64,000 nucleotides of DNA from Caballeronia grimmiae (GCF_000698555.1 NZ_JFHE01000003.1:186001-250000); one strand, 5' to 3'; positions 49,756 to 59,936 are shown, numbered from the stretch's first letter. Numbers and translations: made by a program. The notes: generated by a model not told the origin, from the sequence alone.

Positions 49756-50260
49756 AACCCCCGAGCACGGTTTCATAGAGCGCGAGCGCATCGGGCGTGT
49801 GGCGGTAACGCCGTTCGTACAGCCGGCTCTGGGCGTCGCAGAAACGCAGCGCGAAGTAATCCGCGAGCAGGTTGCCTTGCGCTTCCATATTGTAGTCGGA
49901 CAGGCGCTTGCCCGCGCCGAGCGTGTAGCCGTAATTCAGCCCGATGCGGATCGCCCCGCGGGTGCGCACCCAATAGCCAAGCTGAAACTGCCAGACGTGC
50001 GTCATCTCGTGGATGAACCACATCTGATCGGAGATGCCGCAGGCGGCGAAATCATCCTGATGGCAGGCCGGCGGGAAATAGAGGCTGCCGTTCGGCGCCA
50101 TCGCGGTGTGCGCGGGCTGCAGCCCGAACGGCAGATACGGCCGCGCGTGGACGCGGACCGTCGAATAGTCGATCGCATCGCGGAAGACGAGACGCGCGAT
50201 CGCGATTTCGTTCGGCGTCAGCGGACGGGCGCGTCGATCGGGCGGGTGCGGCGCAAGCAT
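49679..50260 (-). CDS. Putative zinc metallopeptidase-like protein
   Basis: 193 residues from ATG 50260. It carries HEMTH at residues 84-88 (H84, E85, H88) in WFIHEMTHVWQFQLG. A downstream glutamate in YNMEAQGNLLADYF near residue 126 is a candidate third ligand, as in gluzincins. No signal peptide. Similar short proteins appear near Rhs/Vgr loci in other genomes, but no such genes are here. Its last 77 bases run antiparallel over the end of mocR. Confidence 0.7.
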   Translation of the reverse strand: MLAPHPPDRRARPLTPNEIAIARLVFRDAIDYSTVRVHARPYLPFGLQPAHTAMAPNGSLYFPPACHQDDFAACGISDQMWFIHEMTHVWQFQLGYWVRTRGAIRIGLNYGYTLGAGKRLSDYNMEAQGNLLADYFALRFCDAQSRLYERRYRHTPDALALYETVLGGFIDAPSDRRHLPKRRAARLSPDGSR

Positions 50261-50424
50261 GTCGGTCGTCTCGATGATTCGGGATGCGCATCTTAGCGAA
50301 GCGCATCGGCATCGGCTCTTGAAAAGGTTTGGACCGTCCTCATATCGGACAAATTCGCCGGGCAGCGCCACGCGAGCCCGGCGGCGTGACAGCATTGACG
50401 ACACCCAACTTAGAGGACCCGACC

Positions 50425-52368
50425 ATGGCGCAAGAAACCATGAGCTTTCAGGCGGAAGTGAAGCAGCTTCTGCACCTGATGATCCATTCGCTGTACAGCA
50501 ACAAGGAAATTTTCCTGCGCGAGCTGATTTCGAACGCGTCCGACGCCGCCGACAAGCTGCGTTTCGAGGCCATCGAGAACAGCGCGCTGTACGAGAACGA
50601 TCCCGAACTGCGTATCCGCATTTCGTTCGACAAGGCCGCGCGCACCGTCACCATCGACGACAACGGCATCGGCATGAGCCGCGACGAGGCCATTTCGCAT
50701 CTCGGCACCATCGCGCGTTCGGGCACGAAGGAATTCTTCTCGAAGCTCTCGGGCGACCAGCAGAAAGATGCTGCGCTGATCGGCCAGTTCGGCGTGGGCT
50801 TTTACTCGGGCTTCATCGTCGCGGACAAGATCACGGTCGAGACGCGCCGTGCCGGTCTGCCGGCGAACCAGGGCGTGCGCTGGACGAGCGCGGGCGAGGG
50901 CGACTTCGAGATCGAGGACATCGAGCGCGCGCAACGCGGCACGACCATCACGCTGCATCTGCGCGCGGACGAGGACGAACTGCTGTCGTCGTATCGACTG
51001 AAGTCGATCATCCAGAAGTATTCGGACCACGTCGCGCTGCCCATCCTGATGAAGAAGGAAGAATGGGACGCCGAGAAGAGCGAGATGGTCGAGAAGGACG
51101 AATGGGACGCCGAGAAGAGCGAGATGGTCGAGAAGGACGAGGACGAGACCGTCAATCAGGCGAGCGCGCTGTGGACGCGCCCGAAGAACGACATCACGGA
51201 CGAGCAGTACAAGCAGTTCTATCAGCACATCTCGCACGATCACGACGAACCGCTCGCATGGACGCATAACCGCGTCGAAGGCCGCAGCGAGTACACGCAA
51301 CTGCTGTATGTGCCGAAGCATGCGCCGTTCGATCTGTGGAACCGCGAGCATCGCGGCGGCCTCAAGCTGTACGTGAAGCGCGTCTTCATCATGGACGATG
51401 CCGAGCAGTTGCTGCCGGCGTATCTGCGGTTCGTCAAGGGCGTGGTCGATTCCGCCGATCTGCCGCTTAACGTCTCGCGCGAAATCCTGCAGGAAAGCCG
51501 CGACGTAAAGGCGATTCGCGAAGGCGTGACCAAGCGCGTGCTGTCGATGCTGGAAGAGATCGCGACTTCGTCCGCCGAAGCGACGGAAGACGCCGACAAG
51601 CAGAAGTATCAGACCTTCTGGAACGAGTTCGGACAGGTGCTGAAGGAAGGCATCGGCGAGGACTTCAGCAATCGCGAACGCATCGCGAAGCTGGTGCGCT
51701 TTGCATCGACGCATAACGACAGCGACGCGCAGAACGTATCGCTCGCCGAATACATCTCGCGCATGAAGCCCGAGCAGACGAAGATCTATTACGTCACCGC
51801 CGACAACTGGCAGGCCGCTAAGAACAGCCCGCATCTGGAAGTGTTCCGCAAGAAGGGCGTCGAAGTGCTGCTGATGACGGATCGCGTCGACGAGTGGATG
51901 CTGTCGTTCCTGAACGAGTTCGACGGCAAGCCGCTGGCGAGCGTCGCACGCGGCGATCTCGACCTGGGCGCGCTCAACGACGAGGAGAAGCAGCAGCAGG
52001 AGAAGATCGGCGAAGACATGAAGCCGCTCGTCGAGAAGATGAAGGAAGCGCTCGAAGGCAAGGCGAAGGACGTGCGGCTTACGTTCCGCCTGACGGATTC
52101 GCCGAGTTGCCTGGTCGCCGACGAGGGCGACATGAGCGGTTACTTGCAGCGCATGTTGAAGGCGGCCGGGCAGAAGGCGCCGCAGGCGGAGCCGATTCTG
52201 GAGGTGAACCCGGATCATCCGCTGGTGAAGGCGCTCAAGGCCGACGACGCGAATTTCAGCGACTGGTGCCATCTGCTGTTCGATCAGGCGATGCTGGCGG
52301 AGGGCGGAGTGCTCGAAGATCCGGCTAGCTTCGTGAAGCGGACGAACGCGTTGTTGCTGGCGCGTTGA
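50425..52368 (+). CDS. htpG: Hsp90-family chaperone HtpG
   Basis: 647 residues from ATG 50425. The GHKL ATPase domain has [31 protein letters not shown], and [17 protein letters not shown]. The middle domain contains the catalytic arginine in [13 protein letters not shown], and the C-terminal dimerisation domain ends at about 640. It is a cytosolic ATP-driven chaperone. The charged linker between the N and middle domains contains a perfect 13-residue duplication (213-225 and 226-238). A terminator follows. Confidence 0.96.
   Translation: MAQETMSFQAEVKQLLHLMIHSLYSNKEIFLRELISNASDAADKLRFEAIENSALYENDPELRIRISFDKAARTVTIDDNGIGMSRDEAISHLGTIARSGTKEFFSKLSGDQQKDAALIGQFGVGFYSGFIVADKITVETRRAGLPANQGVRWTSAGEGDFEIEDIERAQRGTTITLHLRADEDELLSSYRLKSIIQKYSDHVALPILMKKEEWDAEKSEMVEKDEWDAEKSEMVEKDEDETVNQASALWTRPKNDITDEQYKQFYQHISHDHDEPLAWTHNRVEGRSEYTQLLYVPKHAPFDLWNREHRGGLKLYVKRVFIMDDAEQLLPAYLRFVKGVVDSADLPLNVSREILQESRDVKAIREGVTKRVLSMLEEIATSSAEATEDADKQKYQTFWNEFGQVLKEGIGEDFSNRERIAKLVRFASTHNDSDAQNVSLAEYISRMKPEQTKIYYVTADNWQAAKNSPHLEVFRKKGVEVLLMTDRVDEWMLSFLNEFDGKPLASVARGDLDLGALNDEEKQQQEKIGEDMKPLVEKMKEALEGKAKDVRLTFRLTDSPSCLVADEGDMSGYLQRMLKAAGQKAPQAEPILEVNPDHPLVKALKADDANFSDWCHLLFDQAMLAEGGVLEDPASFVKRTNALLLAR
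51061..51138 (+). repeat. Perfect 39-bp tandem duplication inside htpG
   Basis: Bases 51061-51099 are repeated identically at 51100-51138. Each unit encodes [13 protein letters not shown], so the frame is kept. It lies in the charged linker, which tolerates length changes. Perfect identity suggests a recent event. Confidence 0.97.
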
Positions 52369-52394
52369 GTCGCTAGCGGGTGAGTTTGTTGCGT

Positions 52395-52427
52395 AACGCG
52401 CCGCCGGGAGACCGGCGGCGCGTTTTT
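52395..52427. terminator. Terminator of htpG, shared with the convergent repeat-protein gene
   Basis: Thirteen-base arms AACGCGCCGCCGG (52395-52407) and CCGGCGGCGCGTT (52412-52424) with a GAGA loop, then T. The last bases touch the stop codon of the minus-strand gene. Confidence 0.92.
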
Positions 52428-52683
52428 ATTTGCTCGTGCGGTCCTTGTTGGACTGAGCGAGCACTGATGCGGCGAGTGTCTTCGTCTCTTGCGAGTATTT
52501 GTTGCTGTGGAGCACTTCGCTTGCCTTATGCTCCATGTTGCCGCTGGTCTGCTTGGCCGAATGCGATTGGGCAAGTGCCGACGCGGCAAGGCTCTTCGCG
52601 GTCGCGGAAGCCTTCGGGTCATGCAGCGTTTTGCTGGCAAGGTGAGCGACTTTCTTCGATGTCTGCTTCGTATTGTTCGTCAT
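52426..52683 (-). CDS. Small protein with two 27-residue helical repeats
   Basis: 85 residues, GAGGAACG before ATG 52683. Two repeats are visible: residues about 14-40 (HLASKTLHDPKASATAKSLA) and 49-75 (HKASEVLHSNKYSQETKTLA), each ending AAS(A/V)LAQS. Helical, soluble and without export signal. Small proteins of this type are common in proteobacteria; function unknown. It is convergent with htpG, and its stop lies in the shared terminator. Confidence 0.8.
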   Translation of the reverse strand: MTNNTKQTSKKVAHLASKTLHDPKASATAKSLAASALAQSHSAKQTSGNMEHKASEVLHSNKYSQETKTLAASVLAQSNKDRTSK

Positions 52684-52798
52684 TGACGTTCCTCGTTGTG
52701 TCTCTTGGATAGCCGGCGTCAAACACTGCGCGGCTTCCACAGTCTCGTGCGCGAAGTCTCCAGTCACCATACGATTTTTCCGAATCGCGACCCGGTCC

Positions 52799-52804
52799 TA
52801 TAAT
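52799..52804 (+). promoter_or_regulatory. Consensus -10 (TATAAT) abutting ubiC
   Basis: TATAAT lies eight bases before the ATG at 52812 and overlaps an ATG at 52803. A transcript starting at the usual distance would be leaderless or nearly so. The -35 is weak. Confidence 0.4.
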
Positions 52805-52811
52805 GGCCGCC

Positions 52812-53453
52812 ATGTCGATCCCCAACGATCCTGTCGACCACCACTGGCGCGCCACACCGCTCCCGTCCTTCAGCGCCCATCAGAAGGACTGGCTAACGCG
52901 CACCGGCTCGCTCACCGCTCACTTGCATACGCTCGGCGCGGTCACCGTCGATGTCACGCGCGAAGCCGTCGATACACCCGGGCAGGACGAATGGCGCGCA
53001 CTCGGCGTCACGCCTCGGACGCCGGTCTGGACACGCGAAGTGGTGCTAAAGGTCGATGACGTCCCGTTCGTCGTCGCGCATAGCATCGTCGCGCTGTCGG
53101 ACAGCAACGGCGTGTGGCAGTCGATACGCCGTCTTCGCACCCGACCGCTCGCTGAACTGCTTTATAGCGACAGCAGCGTGTCACGCTCGATCCTCGTCAG
53201 CCGCGTGCTGACCGCGCGGCATCCGCTTCATCGGCTGGCGATCGGCCAGGCCGATGCGAGCCACGCACTCGCCGCGCGCCGATCCATTTTCGTGCGTCAC
53301 GGCGCCCCGCTGATGGTCACCGAATGCATGCTCGATGCGCTCTGGCGCAAGCTCGCCGCATCGCATGGCGAGCGGCACCATCGCGAACATGCGCGTGCTC
53401 TGGAACATCTCGCTTCACATGCGAAGCGCGCCGTGCGTGAGGAAGCAAAATGA
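52812..53453 (+). CDS. ubiC: Chorismate lyase
   Basis: 213 residues. UbiC removes pyruvate from chorismate to give 4-hydroxybenzoate, the first step of ubiquinone synthesis. Family features: [12 protein letters not shown] near the start, [21 protein letters not shown], then [21 protein letters not shown] and [20 protein letters not shown], with the basic and acidic active-site residues. The neighbourhood with htpG fits its relatives. An alternative ATG at 52803 is nine bases upstream. The stop overlaps the glycosylase gene start (ATGA). Confidence 0.85.
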   Translation: MSIPNDPVDHHWRATPLPSFSAHQKDWLTRTGSLTAHLHTLGAVTVDVTREAVDTPGQDEWRALGVTPRTPVWTREVVLKVDDVPFVVAHSIVALSDSNGVWQSIRRLRTRPLAELLYSDSSVSRSILVSRVLTARHPLHRLAIGQADASHALAARRSIFVRHGAPLMVTECMLDALWRKLAASHGERHHREHARALEHLASHAKRAVREEAK

Positions 53454-53956
53454 AGCTCACGGGCTTTCCGCCGATCGGCGGCCGCGCGACGCACACGCTC
53501 ATCCTCGGCAGTTTCCCTGGCGTCGCATCGCTCGCGGCGACGCAGTATTACGCGCATCCGCGCAATCAGTTCTGGCGGCTCGTCGGCGCGGCCATCGACG
53601 AACCGCTGCACGAACTCGCCTATGAAGATCGGCTCGCGCGCCTGACCGGACACGGCATCGGCCTGTGGGACGTGCTCGCCGCGTGCGATCGCGAAGGCAG
53701 TCTCGACAGCGCCATCCGCAATGCCTCCCCGAACGACTTTGCGGCGTTCCACGAGCGCTTCCCGATGCTGCGCAAGGTGTGCTTCAACGGCAAGACATCG
53801 GGCAAGTTCGCGCCCGTGATCGCCGCGGCGGGCTACGCGACGCTCGTGTTGCCGTCGTCGAGTCCGGCCAATGCTATCCTCTCGTTCGACCAAAAATTGC
53901 GCATCTGGCGCGACATCCTCACCCATGACGAATCTGATCAAGCGCGCGTCGGCTGA
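53450..53956 (+). CDS. DNA glycosylase of the uracil/hypoxanthine-DNA glycosylase superfamily
   Basis: 168 residues, starting in a four-base overlap with ubiC. The pattern [32 protein letters not shown] is that of the hypoxanthine-DNA (family 6 UDG-like) glycosylases. Later come [22 protein letters not shown] and [20 protein letters not shown], the DNA-binding serine loop. It excises deaminated bases such as hypoxanthine. The coupling with ubiC is probably positional. It overlaps the next gene by 32 bases. Confidence 0.9.
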   Translation: MKLTGFPPIGGRATHTLILGSFPGVASLAATQYYAHPRNQFWRLVGAAIDEPLHELAYEDRLARLTGHGIGLWDVLAACDREGSLDSAIRNASPNDFAAFHERFPMLRKVCFNGKTSGKFAPVIAAAGYATLVLPSSSPANAILSFDQKLRIWRDILTHDESDQARVG

Positions 53957-54824
53957 AGCCCGCGCGTTCGGCCGCAAGAAAGAAAGCGGCAAGCAAGCCC
54001 GCCGTAACAAGCAAGACGACGATGACCTCGCCAACGCACCGCGCATCGACGCGCCGCGCAAGCCGCGCTTCGCGCCGGTCACGTTCTCGGAAGAGGGTGG
54101 CGTGCGCTTCCTGCACTTCGGCACCGAATGGGTTCAGGGCGCCATGCGTCTGAGAAAGCCCGATCACATCGAACTCGAATACGCGCAGCAGATGATGGCG
54201 TGGCTGCTGTTCATCGAAACGCCCGAACGCATCGTGCAACTGGGTCTCGGCGCGGCGGCGCTCACGAAGTTCTGTTATCGCTTTTTGAAGCGCGCGAAGG
54301 TGGAAGCGGTCGAATTGAATCCGGCCGTCGTCATCGCGGCGCGCGCGATGTTCGAACTGCCGTACGACGATGCGCGCCTCACCGTCACCGAGCGCGATGC
54401 GTGGGAGTTCGTCAACGACCGCGCGAATCACGGCACGATCGGCGCCCTGCAGATCGACATCTACGACGCCACCGCACGCGGTCCCGTGCTCGACAGCGTG
54501 TCGTTCTATCGCGCGTGCAAGGCGTGTCTCACGCCTGAAGCGGGCGTCGTGACCATCAACCTGTTCGGCGATCATCCGAGCTTCGTGCGCAACATGCGTC
54601 ATCTGAACGAGGCGTTCGATCGTCGCGTGATCGCGTTGCCCGAAGTGCACGACGGCAATCGTGTCGCGCTCGCGTTCGCCGGCCCCGCGCTCGACGTGCC
54701 GTTCGCCGCATTGCAGGAACGCGCGAAGCTGCTTGAAGCGCAACTCGGCCTGCCCGCGCGCAAGTGGGTGAAGGGCCTCATCGAAAGCGCCGGTGTCCCG
54801 GCGAAGGGTTCGTTCACCATCTGA
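53925..54824 (+). CDS. Spermidine-synthase-like protein
   Basis: 299 residues from ATG 53925, overlapping the previous gene by 32 bases. A Lys/Arg-rich N-terminal region (KKESGKQARRNKQDDDD) is followed by a Rossmann domain with ERIVQLGLGAAALTKFCYRFL, VEAVELNPAVVIAARAMFEL, LTVTERDAWEFV and LQIDIYDATARGP. It matches aminopropyltransferase-like (SpeE-related) proteins but lacks obvious substrate-loop residues, so polyamine synthesis is unproven. Confidence 0.85.
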   Translation: MTNLIKRASAEARAFGRKKESGKQARRNKQDDDDLANAPRIDAPRKPRFAPVTFSEEGGVRFLHFGTEWVQGAMRLRKPDHIELEYAQQMMAWLLFIETPERIVQLGLGAAALTKFCYRFLKRAKVEAVELNPAVVIAARAMFELPYDDARLTVTERDAWEFVNDRANHGTIGALQIDIYDATARGPVLDSVSFYRACKACLTPEAGVVTINLFGDHPSFVRNMRHLNEAFDRRVIALPEVHDGNRVALAFAGPALDVPFAALQERAKLLEAQLGLPARKWVKGLIESAGVPAKGSFTI

Positions 54825-55100
54825 GCGCGTCGGCGAACACGCACACGAGCAGGGCGCGAATCCCGTTACAAAGGCCTTTCACATAAGGAGAATGGTCGGG
54901 ATTCCCCCTGCTTGACCGTGTTTTGGCGGTCCCTATACTCCTCCTGTTATTTCCGAGCGCTTTCAGCGGCGTGTCTGCCCGCCTGCTGCCGGCCTTGTCG
55001 GCCACGGCTTCAGAAGCGCATGCTCAAAACGAATCAAACAACTTGCATGGGACCGGAGTAACGGGGCACGCCCGCTCTGGCCCGCCAGGGGAGAACGGTC

Positions 55101-55349
55101 ATGGCTGCCGATCCAAGCCGCACAGGACAACCGCGCAACAAACATTGGCTCTGGCTTCTGATCCTTCCGTGGATCGGCGTCGTCTGGGTGCCGTTCTACA
55201 ACAAGGTCGAGCCGGTGCTCTGGGGCTTTCCGTTCTTCTACTGGTATCAGCTCTTGTGGGTGCTGATCAGCGCAGTCATCACGGCTGTCGTCTATAAGAA
55301 GACCAAGGCGCTGCCTTCGGGCCGTGCGCCCCAGGGAGGTGCGCGATGA
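55101..55349 (+). CDS. DUF3311 small membrane protein, partner of the permease
   Basis: 82 residues. Two membrane helices: HWLWLLILPWIGVVWVPFYN and GFPFFYWYQLLWVLISAVITAVVYKKT, the DUF3311 pattern (PFYNKVEPVLWGFPFFYWYQ). Such genes always precede a sodium:solute symporter and are thought to be an accessory subunit. The stop overlaps the permease start by four bases. Confidence 0.92.
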   Translation: MAADPSRTGQPRNKHWLWLLILPWIGVVWVPFYNKVEPVLWGFPFFYWYQLLWVLISAVITAVVYKKTKALPSGRAPQGGAR

Positions 55350-56899
55350 TGAACGCCACCGCAACCTTCGTCTTCGTCCTGTTCTTCGTCGGCGTGACGA
55401 TACTCGGCTTCATCGCCGCCCACTGGCGCAAGGGCGACCTTGCCCAGCTCGATGAATGGGGCCTCGGCGGCCGGCGCTTCGGGACCATCGTCACGTGGTT
55501 CCTGCTCGGCGGCGACCTCTACACCGCCTATACGTTCGTCGCGGTGCCTGCGCTCGTGTTCGGCGCGGGCGCGACGGGCTTCTTCGCGCTGCCGTACACC
55601 ATCCTGATCTATCCGTTCGCGTTCGTCGTGTTTCCGAAGCTGTGGAGCATCGCGAAGCGTCACGGCTATGTGACCGCCGCCGACTTCGTCCACGCTCGAT
55701 ACAACAGCCGCATGCTCGCGCTGGCGATCGCGGTGACGGGCATCGTCGCGACGATGCCTTACATCGCGCTGCAGCTCGTCGGCATCGAAGTGGTGATCGG
55801 GGCGCTCGGCTTCAGCACGCAGGGCTTCGTCGGCGATCTGCCGCTGATCATCGCGTTTGCGATTCTCGCCGCGTACACGTACACGTCGGGGCTGCGCGCG
55901 CCCGCGATGATCGCGGTCGTCAAGGACGTGCTGATCTATATCACCATCATCGCCGCGATGATCGTGATCCCGGCGCAGCTCGGCGGCTTCGGGCACATCT
56001 TCGGTTCGGTGCCGCCCGCGAAGCTGCTCCTCAAGGCGCCGGACGCGGCGAGCCTCAACGGCTACAGCGCGTACGCGACGCTCGCGGTCGGTTCGGCGCT
56101 CGCGCTCTTCCTGTATCCGCATTCGGTGACGGCGATTCTCTCGTCGAATTCGGGCAATACGATCCGCCGCAACATGTCGCTGTTGCCCGCGTACTCGCTC
56201 GTGCTCGGCCTGCTCGCGCTGCTCGGCTACATGGCGCTCGCCTCGGGCGTGAAGGACATGCCGGAGTACGCCTCGTACTTCAAGGCGTACGGTGCGAACT
56301 TCGCGGTGCCGGCGCTGTTCCTGCACTACTTTCCGTCATGGTTCGTGGGCGTGGCGTTCGCGGCCATCGGCATCGGCGCGCTGGTTCCGGCGGCGATCAT
56401 GTCGATCGCGGCGGCGAATCTCTATACGCGCAACGTGCATCGCGAGTTCGTCAATCGCTCGATGACGCCCGAGCAGGAAACCAACGTCGCCAAGCTGGTA
56501 TCGCTGATCGTGAAGGTCGGCGCGGTCGTGTTCATCCTCGCGCTGCCGCTCACCTACGCGATCCAGCTGCAACTGCTCGGCGGCATCTGGATCATTCAGA
56601 CGCTGCCCGCGCTCGTGCTTGGCCTTTACACGCGCGTGCTGGATCATCGCGGACTGCTGATCGGCTGGGCGGTGGGCATCGCCTCGGGCACGTGGATGGC
56701 GGTATCGCTGCAACTGAAGGGCTCGATCTTCACCGTGCACTTCTTCGGCTATGCGGTGCCGGGCTATGCGGCCGTGTGGGCGCTGATCATCAACCTGATC
56801 GTGTCGATCGCGATCAGCGTGCTCGTGCGGGTGCTCGGCCTCAAGCGCTCGGACGACCGCACGCGGCCGGAAGATTATCTGGACGTCGTGGAGAACTGA
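55346..56899 (+). CDS. mctP: Sodium:solute symporter, MctP-like monocarboxylate permease
   Basis: 517 residues with about 13 membrane helices. SSF family: LAQLDEWGLGGRRFGTIVTWFLLGGDLYTAYTFVAVPALVFG, GYVTAADFVHARYNSRMLAL, and FPSWFVGVAFAAIGIGALVPAAIMSIAAANLYTRN. The DUF3311 partner and these signatures match the MctP-type permeases for lactate, pyruvate and similar monocarboxylates. The symbol follows this family; the substrate is not demonstrated here. Confidence 0.88.
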   Translation: MMNATATFVFVLFFVGVTILGFIAAHWRKGDLAQLDEWGLGGRRFGTIVTWFLLGGDLYTAYTFVAVPALVFGAGATGFFALPYTILIYPFAFVVFPKLWSIAKRHGYVTAADFVHARYNSRMLALAIAVTGIVATMPYIALQLVGIEVVIGALGFSTQGFVGDLPLIIAFAILAAYTYTSGLRAPAMIAVVKDVLIYITIIAAMIVIPAQLGGFGHIFGSVPPAKLLLKAPDAASLNGYSAYATLAVGSALALFLYPHSVTAILSSNSGNTIRRNMSLLPAYSLVLGLLALLGYMALASGVKDMPEYASYFKAYGANFAVPALFLHYFPSWFVGVAFAAIGIGALVPAAIMSIAAANLYTRNVHREFVNRSMTPEQETNVAKLVSLIVKVGAVVFILALPLTYAIQLQLLGGIWIIQTLPALVLGLYTRVLDHRGLLIGWAVGIASGTWMAVSLQLKGSIFTVHFFGYAVPGYAAVWALIINLIVSIAISVLVRVLGLKRSDDRTRPEDYLDVVEN

Positions 56900-56938
56900 T
56901 CGCGCGCTGGCATGACGCGGCATCGCGTCTGCTACGCT

Positions 56939-56975
56939 AACGCCCGTAATGGCCATCGGCCGTTGCGGGCGTTTT
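56939..56975 (+). terminator. Terminator after mctP
   Basis: Arms AACGCCCG (56939-56946) and CGGGCGTT (56966-56973) with an inner GGCC/GGCC pairing, then T. Confidence 0.7.
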
Positions 56976-57022
56976 GCCTTCAGGCAATCGTTCGGACACG
57001 CACTCATCGACGCGAGCGAATC

Positions 57023-58117
57023 ATGGCTTCATCGACATCGGCGTCATTGCGCAAAGGGCGCGCGAAGCGGCTGTGGCACGGCCTCATGTCGCCGTTCTTC
57101 CGTTACCGGCACGCGAAGCTGATTCATGCGGTGCGCGTCGCGCTCGGCATGGCGACGTCGTTTCTCGTCACCACGGGCATCGACGTGCCGCATGGCGTGT
57201 GGGCGTCCGTGTCGCTGATCGTCGTGATCGGCGGATTGCAGCACTATGGCAACATCCGCAAGAAGGCGGCGGAACGGGCGATCGGCACGGCGCTCGGCGC
57301 TGCGATCGGGCTCGCGCTGATAATCGTGCATATGCTGTTCGGCTCGCTCATGCTGTTCTTCCTGCTGATGTCGGCGATTGCCGGCGCATGCGCTTATTAC
57401 GCCATCGGCAAGGCGGGCTACGTGGCGCTGCTGACGGCGATCACGATGGTCATCGTCGCCGGCCACGGCGATTCCCCGTTCGATGTCGGCCTGTGGCGCA
57501 CGGCGAACGTGCTGATCGGCATTGCGATCGCGCTGGCGTTTTCCTTCGTGCTGCCGCAATACGCGACGTATTCATGGCGCTATCGCCTCGCCGACAACCT
57601 GCGCGAATGCGCGCGTCTGTATGGCGCGCTGCTGGACGGCAAGCCGCTGATCGCCGAAGAAACCACGCGCCGCTTTCTCGTGATGAGCCAGCGGCTCGTG
57701 CAGTCACGCGCGCTGATGGATTCGGTCGCGAAGGAAACGGGCGTGCCGCTCGCACGGCTCGAGGAAATACAGCGGCTGCATCGCTCGATACTCGCGGCGC
57801 TCGAGATGCTCGTCACGTCGCTGCCGGAGGCGTCGCGCGACAGGAACGGCTTCGCGCTCGATTGCACGCCACGGGAACTGGAAGCGCGGCACACGCTCTT
57901 GCAGATGGCGCGGGCGCTTCGCTTCGGGCGCGTCGGCCTGCTTTACGCGGGCGTGGATGCAATGGCGAAAAAAGAAGGCGGGGAAGGGGAATCGACGCAG
58001 CAGGGCATGCATTGGCTCGCGATGCGTTTCAACGAGCAGGTGGACCGCTTGCGGCTGCGTCTGAGTGAAATTGAACGGCAGTGGAACATCGAAGGCGCGC
58101 GGCCGTTCAACGGCTGA
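57023..58117 (+). CDS. FUSC-family membrane protein
   Basis: 364 residues. The N-terminal half has five to six membrane helices (ALGMATSFLVTTGIDVPHGVWASVSLIVVIGGLQ, GTALGAAIGLALIIVHMLFGSL, YVALLTAITMVIVAGHG), including the FUSC motif WASVSLIVVIGG. The C-terminal half is a soluble helical domain (ADNLRECARLYGALLDG and on). Relatives of YccS/AaeB are thought to be aromatic-acid exporters. No membrane-fusion partner is nearby. Confidence 0.85.
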   Translation: MASSTSASLRKGRAKRLWHGLMSPFFRYRHAKLIHAVRVALGMATSFLVTTGIDVPHGVWASVSLIVVIGGLQHYGNIRKKAAERAIGTALGAAIGLALIIVHMLFGSLMLFFLLMSAIAGACAYYAIGKAGYVALLTAITMVIVAGHGDSPFDVGLWRTANVLIGIAIALAFSFVLPQYATYSWRYRLADNLRECARLYGALLDGKPLIAEETTRRFLVMSQRLVQSRALMDSVAKETGVPLARLEEIQRLHRSILAALEMLVTSLPEASRDRNGFALDCTPRELEARHTLLQMARALRFGRVGLLYAGVDAMAKKEGGEGESTQQGMHWLAMRFNEQVDRLRLRLSEIERQWNIEGARPFNG

Positions 58118-58141
58118 CGCGCCTCGCAAATTGTGCTGCGC

Positions 58142-58603
58142 TTACGGCTGCTCGGGTGCGGCCGGCGCTTGTTTGGCGTCTTCGGCAACCTCGACCGCGT
58201 TCACCACGTTGATGAGCCAGGGCACGCCGAAACGGTCCTTGAGCATGCCGAAGCCCGCCGTGAAGAACGTGGATTGCCACGGCGTAATGACCGTGCCGCC
58301 TTCGCTCAGGATGTTGAACGTGCGCTCGCCGGATTCGGCGTCGTCAGCGGCGATGGAAAACGTGAAGCCGTGATATTCCTTCGGCGGTTGCCCGAACTGG
58401 CCGTCCGAGACCATGACCTCGCTGGAACCGAGGCTGAACATGGCGTGCATGACCTTGTCGTGCCATTCGGCCGGCACGTTGGCGGCGTCGGGCGTGTCCC
58501 GGAAACGGATCAGCGTATCGATCTGAGCGCCGAACGCGGCTTGATAGAGCGCGAGCGCCTCAGCGCAATTTCCGTTGAAGAAAACGTAGGTATCCAGCTG
58601 CAT
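58142..58603 (-). CDS. PhnB-like VOC-family protein
   Basis: 153 residues, TCGGAGAAG before ATG 58603. VOC fold of the PhnB/YjdN type: MQLDTYVFFNGNCAEALALYQAAFG, HDKVMHAMFSLGSSEVMVSDG, GFTFSIAADDAESGERTFNILSEGGTV and GFGMLKDRFGVPWLINV, the family end motif. It is probably a metal-dependent or metal-free small-molecule binder. Function unknown. It is convergent with the FUSC gene. Confidence 0.9.
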   Translation of the reverse strand: MQLDTYVFFNGNCAEALALYQAAFGAQIDTLIRFRDTPDAANVPAEWHDKVMHAMFSLGSSEVMVSDGQFGQPPKEYHGFTFSIAADDAESGERTFNILSEGGTVITPWQSTFFTAGFGMLKDRFGVPWLINVVNAVEVAEDAKQAPAAPEQP

Positions 58604-58768
58604 GACTGACTTCTCCGAGCTTGGCGGAGTCCCGCCAAAGCATCAAAGTCTATTGCAACCGGATGCGCTGCCAGCGCTGAAACAGTCAATTTATGTCGCG
58701 CGCCACTGAAAGACACAGTTTCCGTGGTTGTGCGCGAAGGGCGGGCGCATGGCGCGCCCGCCGGGCCA

Positions 58769-59722
58769 TTACTGCAGCGCGGTAATCAGCTTTTCCAGCT
58801 TGATCGCATCGGCGGCGAATGCGCGGATGCCTTCAGCCAGCTTTTCCGTCGCCATCGCGTCTTCATTCAGGAGGAAGCGGAAGGTCGGCTCGTCGACGCC
58901 AATCTTCTCGATATTCTCGTTCGCCACCGCTTCCGGCGAGAGCTTGCGCTCGACCTTCTCGTCGCTGTCGGCGAGTTTCTTCAGCAGATCGGGGCTGATC
59001 GTCAGCAGATCGCAGCCCGCCAGTTCGATAATCTGGCTGACGGTGCGGAAGCTCGCGCCCATCACCTCGGTCTTGTAGCCGAACTTCTTGTAGTACGCGT
59101 AGATGCGGCGCACCGACTGCACGCCCGGATCGTTCGCGCCGCCGTTCTTCACTTCGTCCCATTCAGCGCCGGCGGACTTCTTGTACCAGTCGTAGATTCG
59201 GCCGACGAACGGCGAAATGAGCTGCGCGCCCGCATCCGCACAGGCAGCGGCCTGCGCGAGCGAGAAGAGCAGCGTCATGTTGCAGCGGATGCCTTCCTTT
59301 TGCAGCACTTCAGCCGCGCGGATGCCTTCCCACGTCGACGCCAGCTTGATCAGCACGCGCTCGCGCTTGATTCCGGCGTTCTCGTACAGCTTGATGATCT
59401 CGCGGCCCTTGTCGATCGACGCCTTGGTGTCGAACGACAGACGTGCGTCCACTTCGGTCGAGACGCGCCCCGGCACGATCTTCAAGATTTCGGTGCCGAA
59501 CGCGACGAGCAGGTGATCGATGATCTGGCCCATCGGCTTGCCGGCGTGCTCCTTCACGGTCTTCTCGAGCAGCGGCTTGTAGTCGTCCTTCTGAACGGCC
59601 TTCAGGATCAGCGACGGATTGGTCGTCGCGTCCTGCGGCTTGAACTGGATGAATTGCTGGAAGTCGCCCGTATCGGCGACGACCGTGGTGTATTGCTTGA
59701 GCTGGTCGAGAGCGGATGTCAT
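58769..59722 (-). CDS. tal: Transaldolase
   Basis: 317 residues, the usual length. Schiff-base lysine K126 in [13 protein letters not shown]17 in VVADTGDF, and the substrate loop [10 protein letters not shown] at 31-40. The C-terminal [23 protein letters not shown] is typical of the TalB type. Transaldolase exchanges a dihydroxyacetone unit between sugar phosphates in the pentose phosphate pathway. Single gene. Confidence 0.96.
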   Translation of the reverse strand: MTSALDQLKQYTTVVADTGDFQQFIQFKPQDATTNPSLILKAVQKDDYKPLLEKTVKEHAGKPMGQIIDHLLVAFGTEILKIVPGRVSTEVDARLSFDTKASIDKGREIIKLYENAGIKRERVLIKLASTWEGIRAAEVLQKEGIRCNMTLLFSLAQAAACADAGAQLISPFVGRIYDWYKKSAGAEWDEVKNGGANDPGVQSVRRIYAYYKKFGYKTEVMGASFRTVSQIIELAGCDLLTISPDLLKKLADSDEKVERKLSPEAVANENIEKIGVDEPTFRFLLNEDAMATEKLAEGIRAFAADAIKLEKLITALQ

Positions 59723-59936
59723 GTCGATTCGTCGGCGCAGTGCGCCTTGTCAGAGTGCGGTAGCCCGCGGGTTGTCCTCGATCGCGATGCCGCGCAGCAT
59801 GCTGCCACGCGCGGTTCGCCCTTGAAGCGATTCCATTATTCTAGTCCCGGGCAGGCAAACTGCGCTGGGTGCGGCTGATTCGACCGGGCGCGCGGCGTCG
59901 CGTTCCCCGTGCGCGGCGCGCCGGTCAGCCGCCCGG

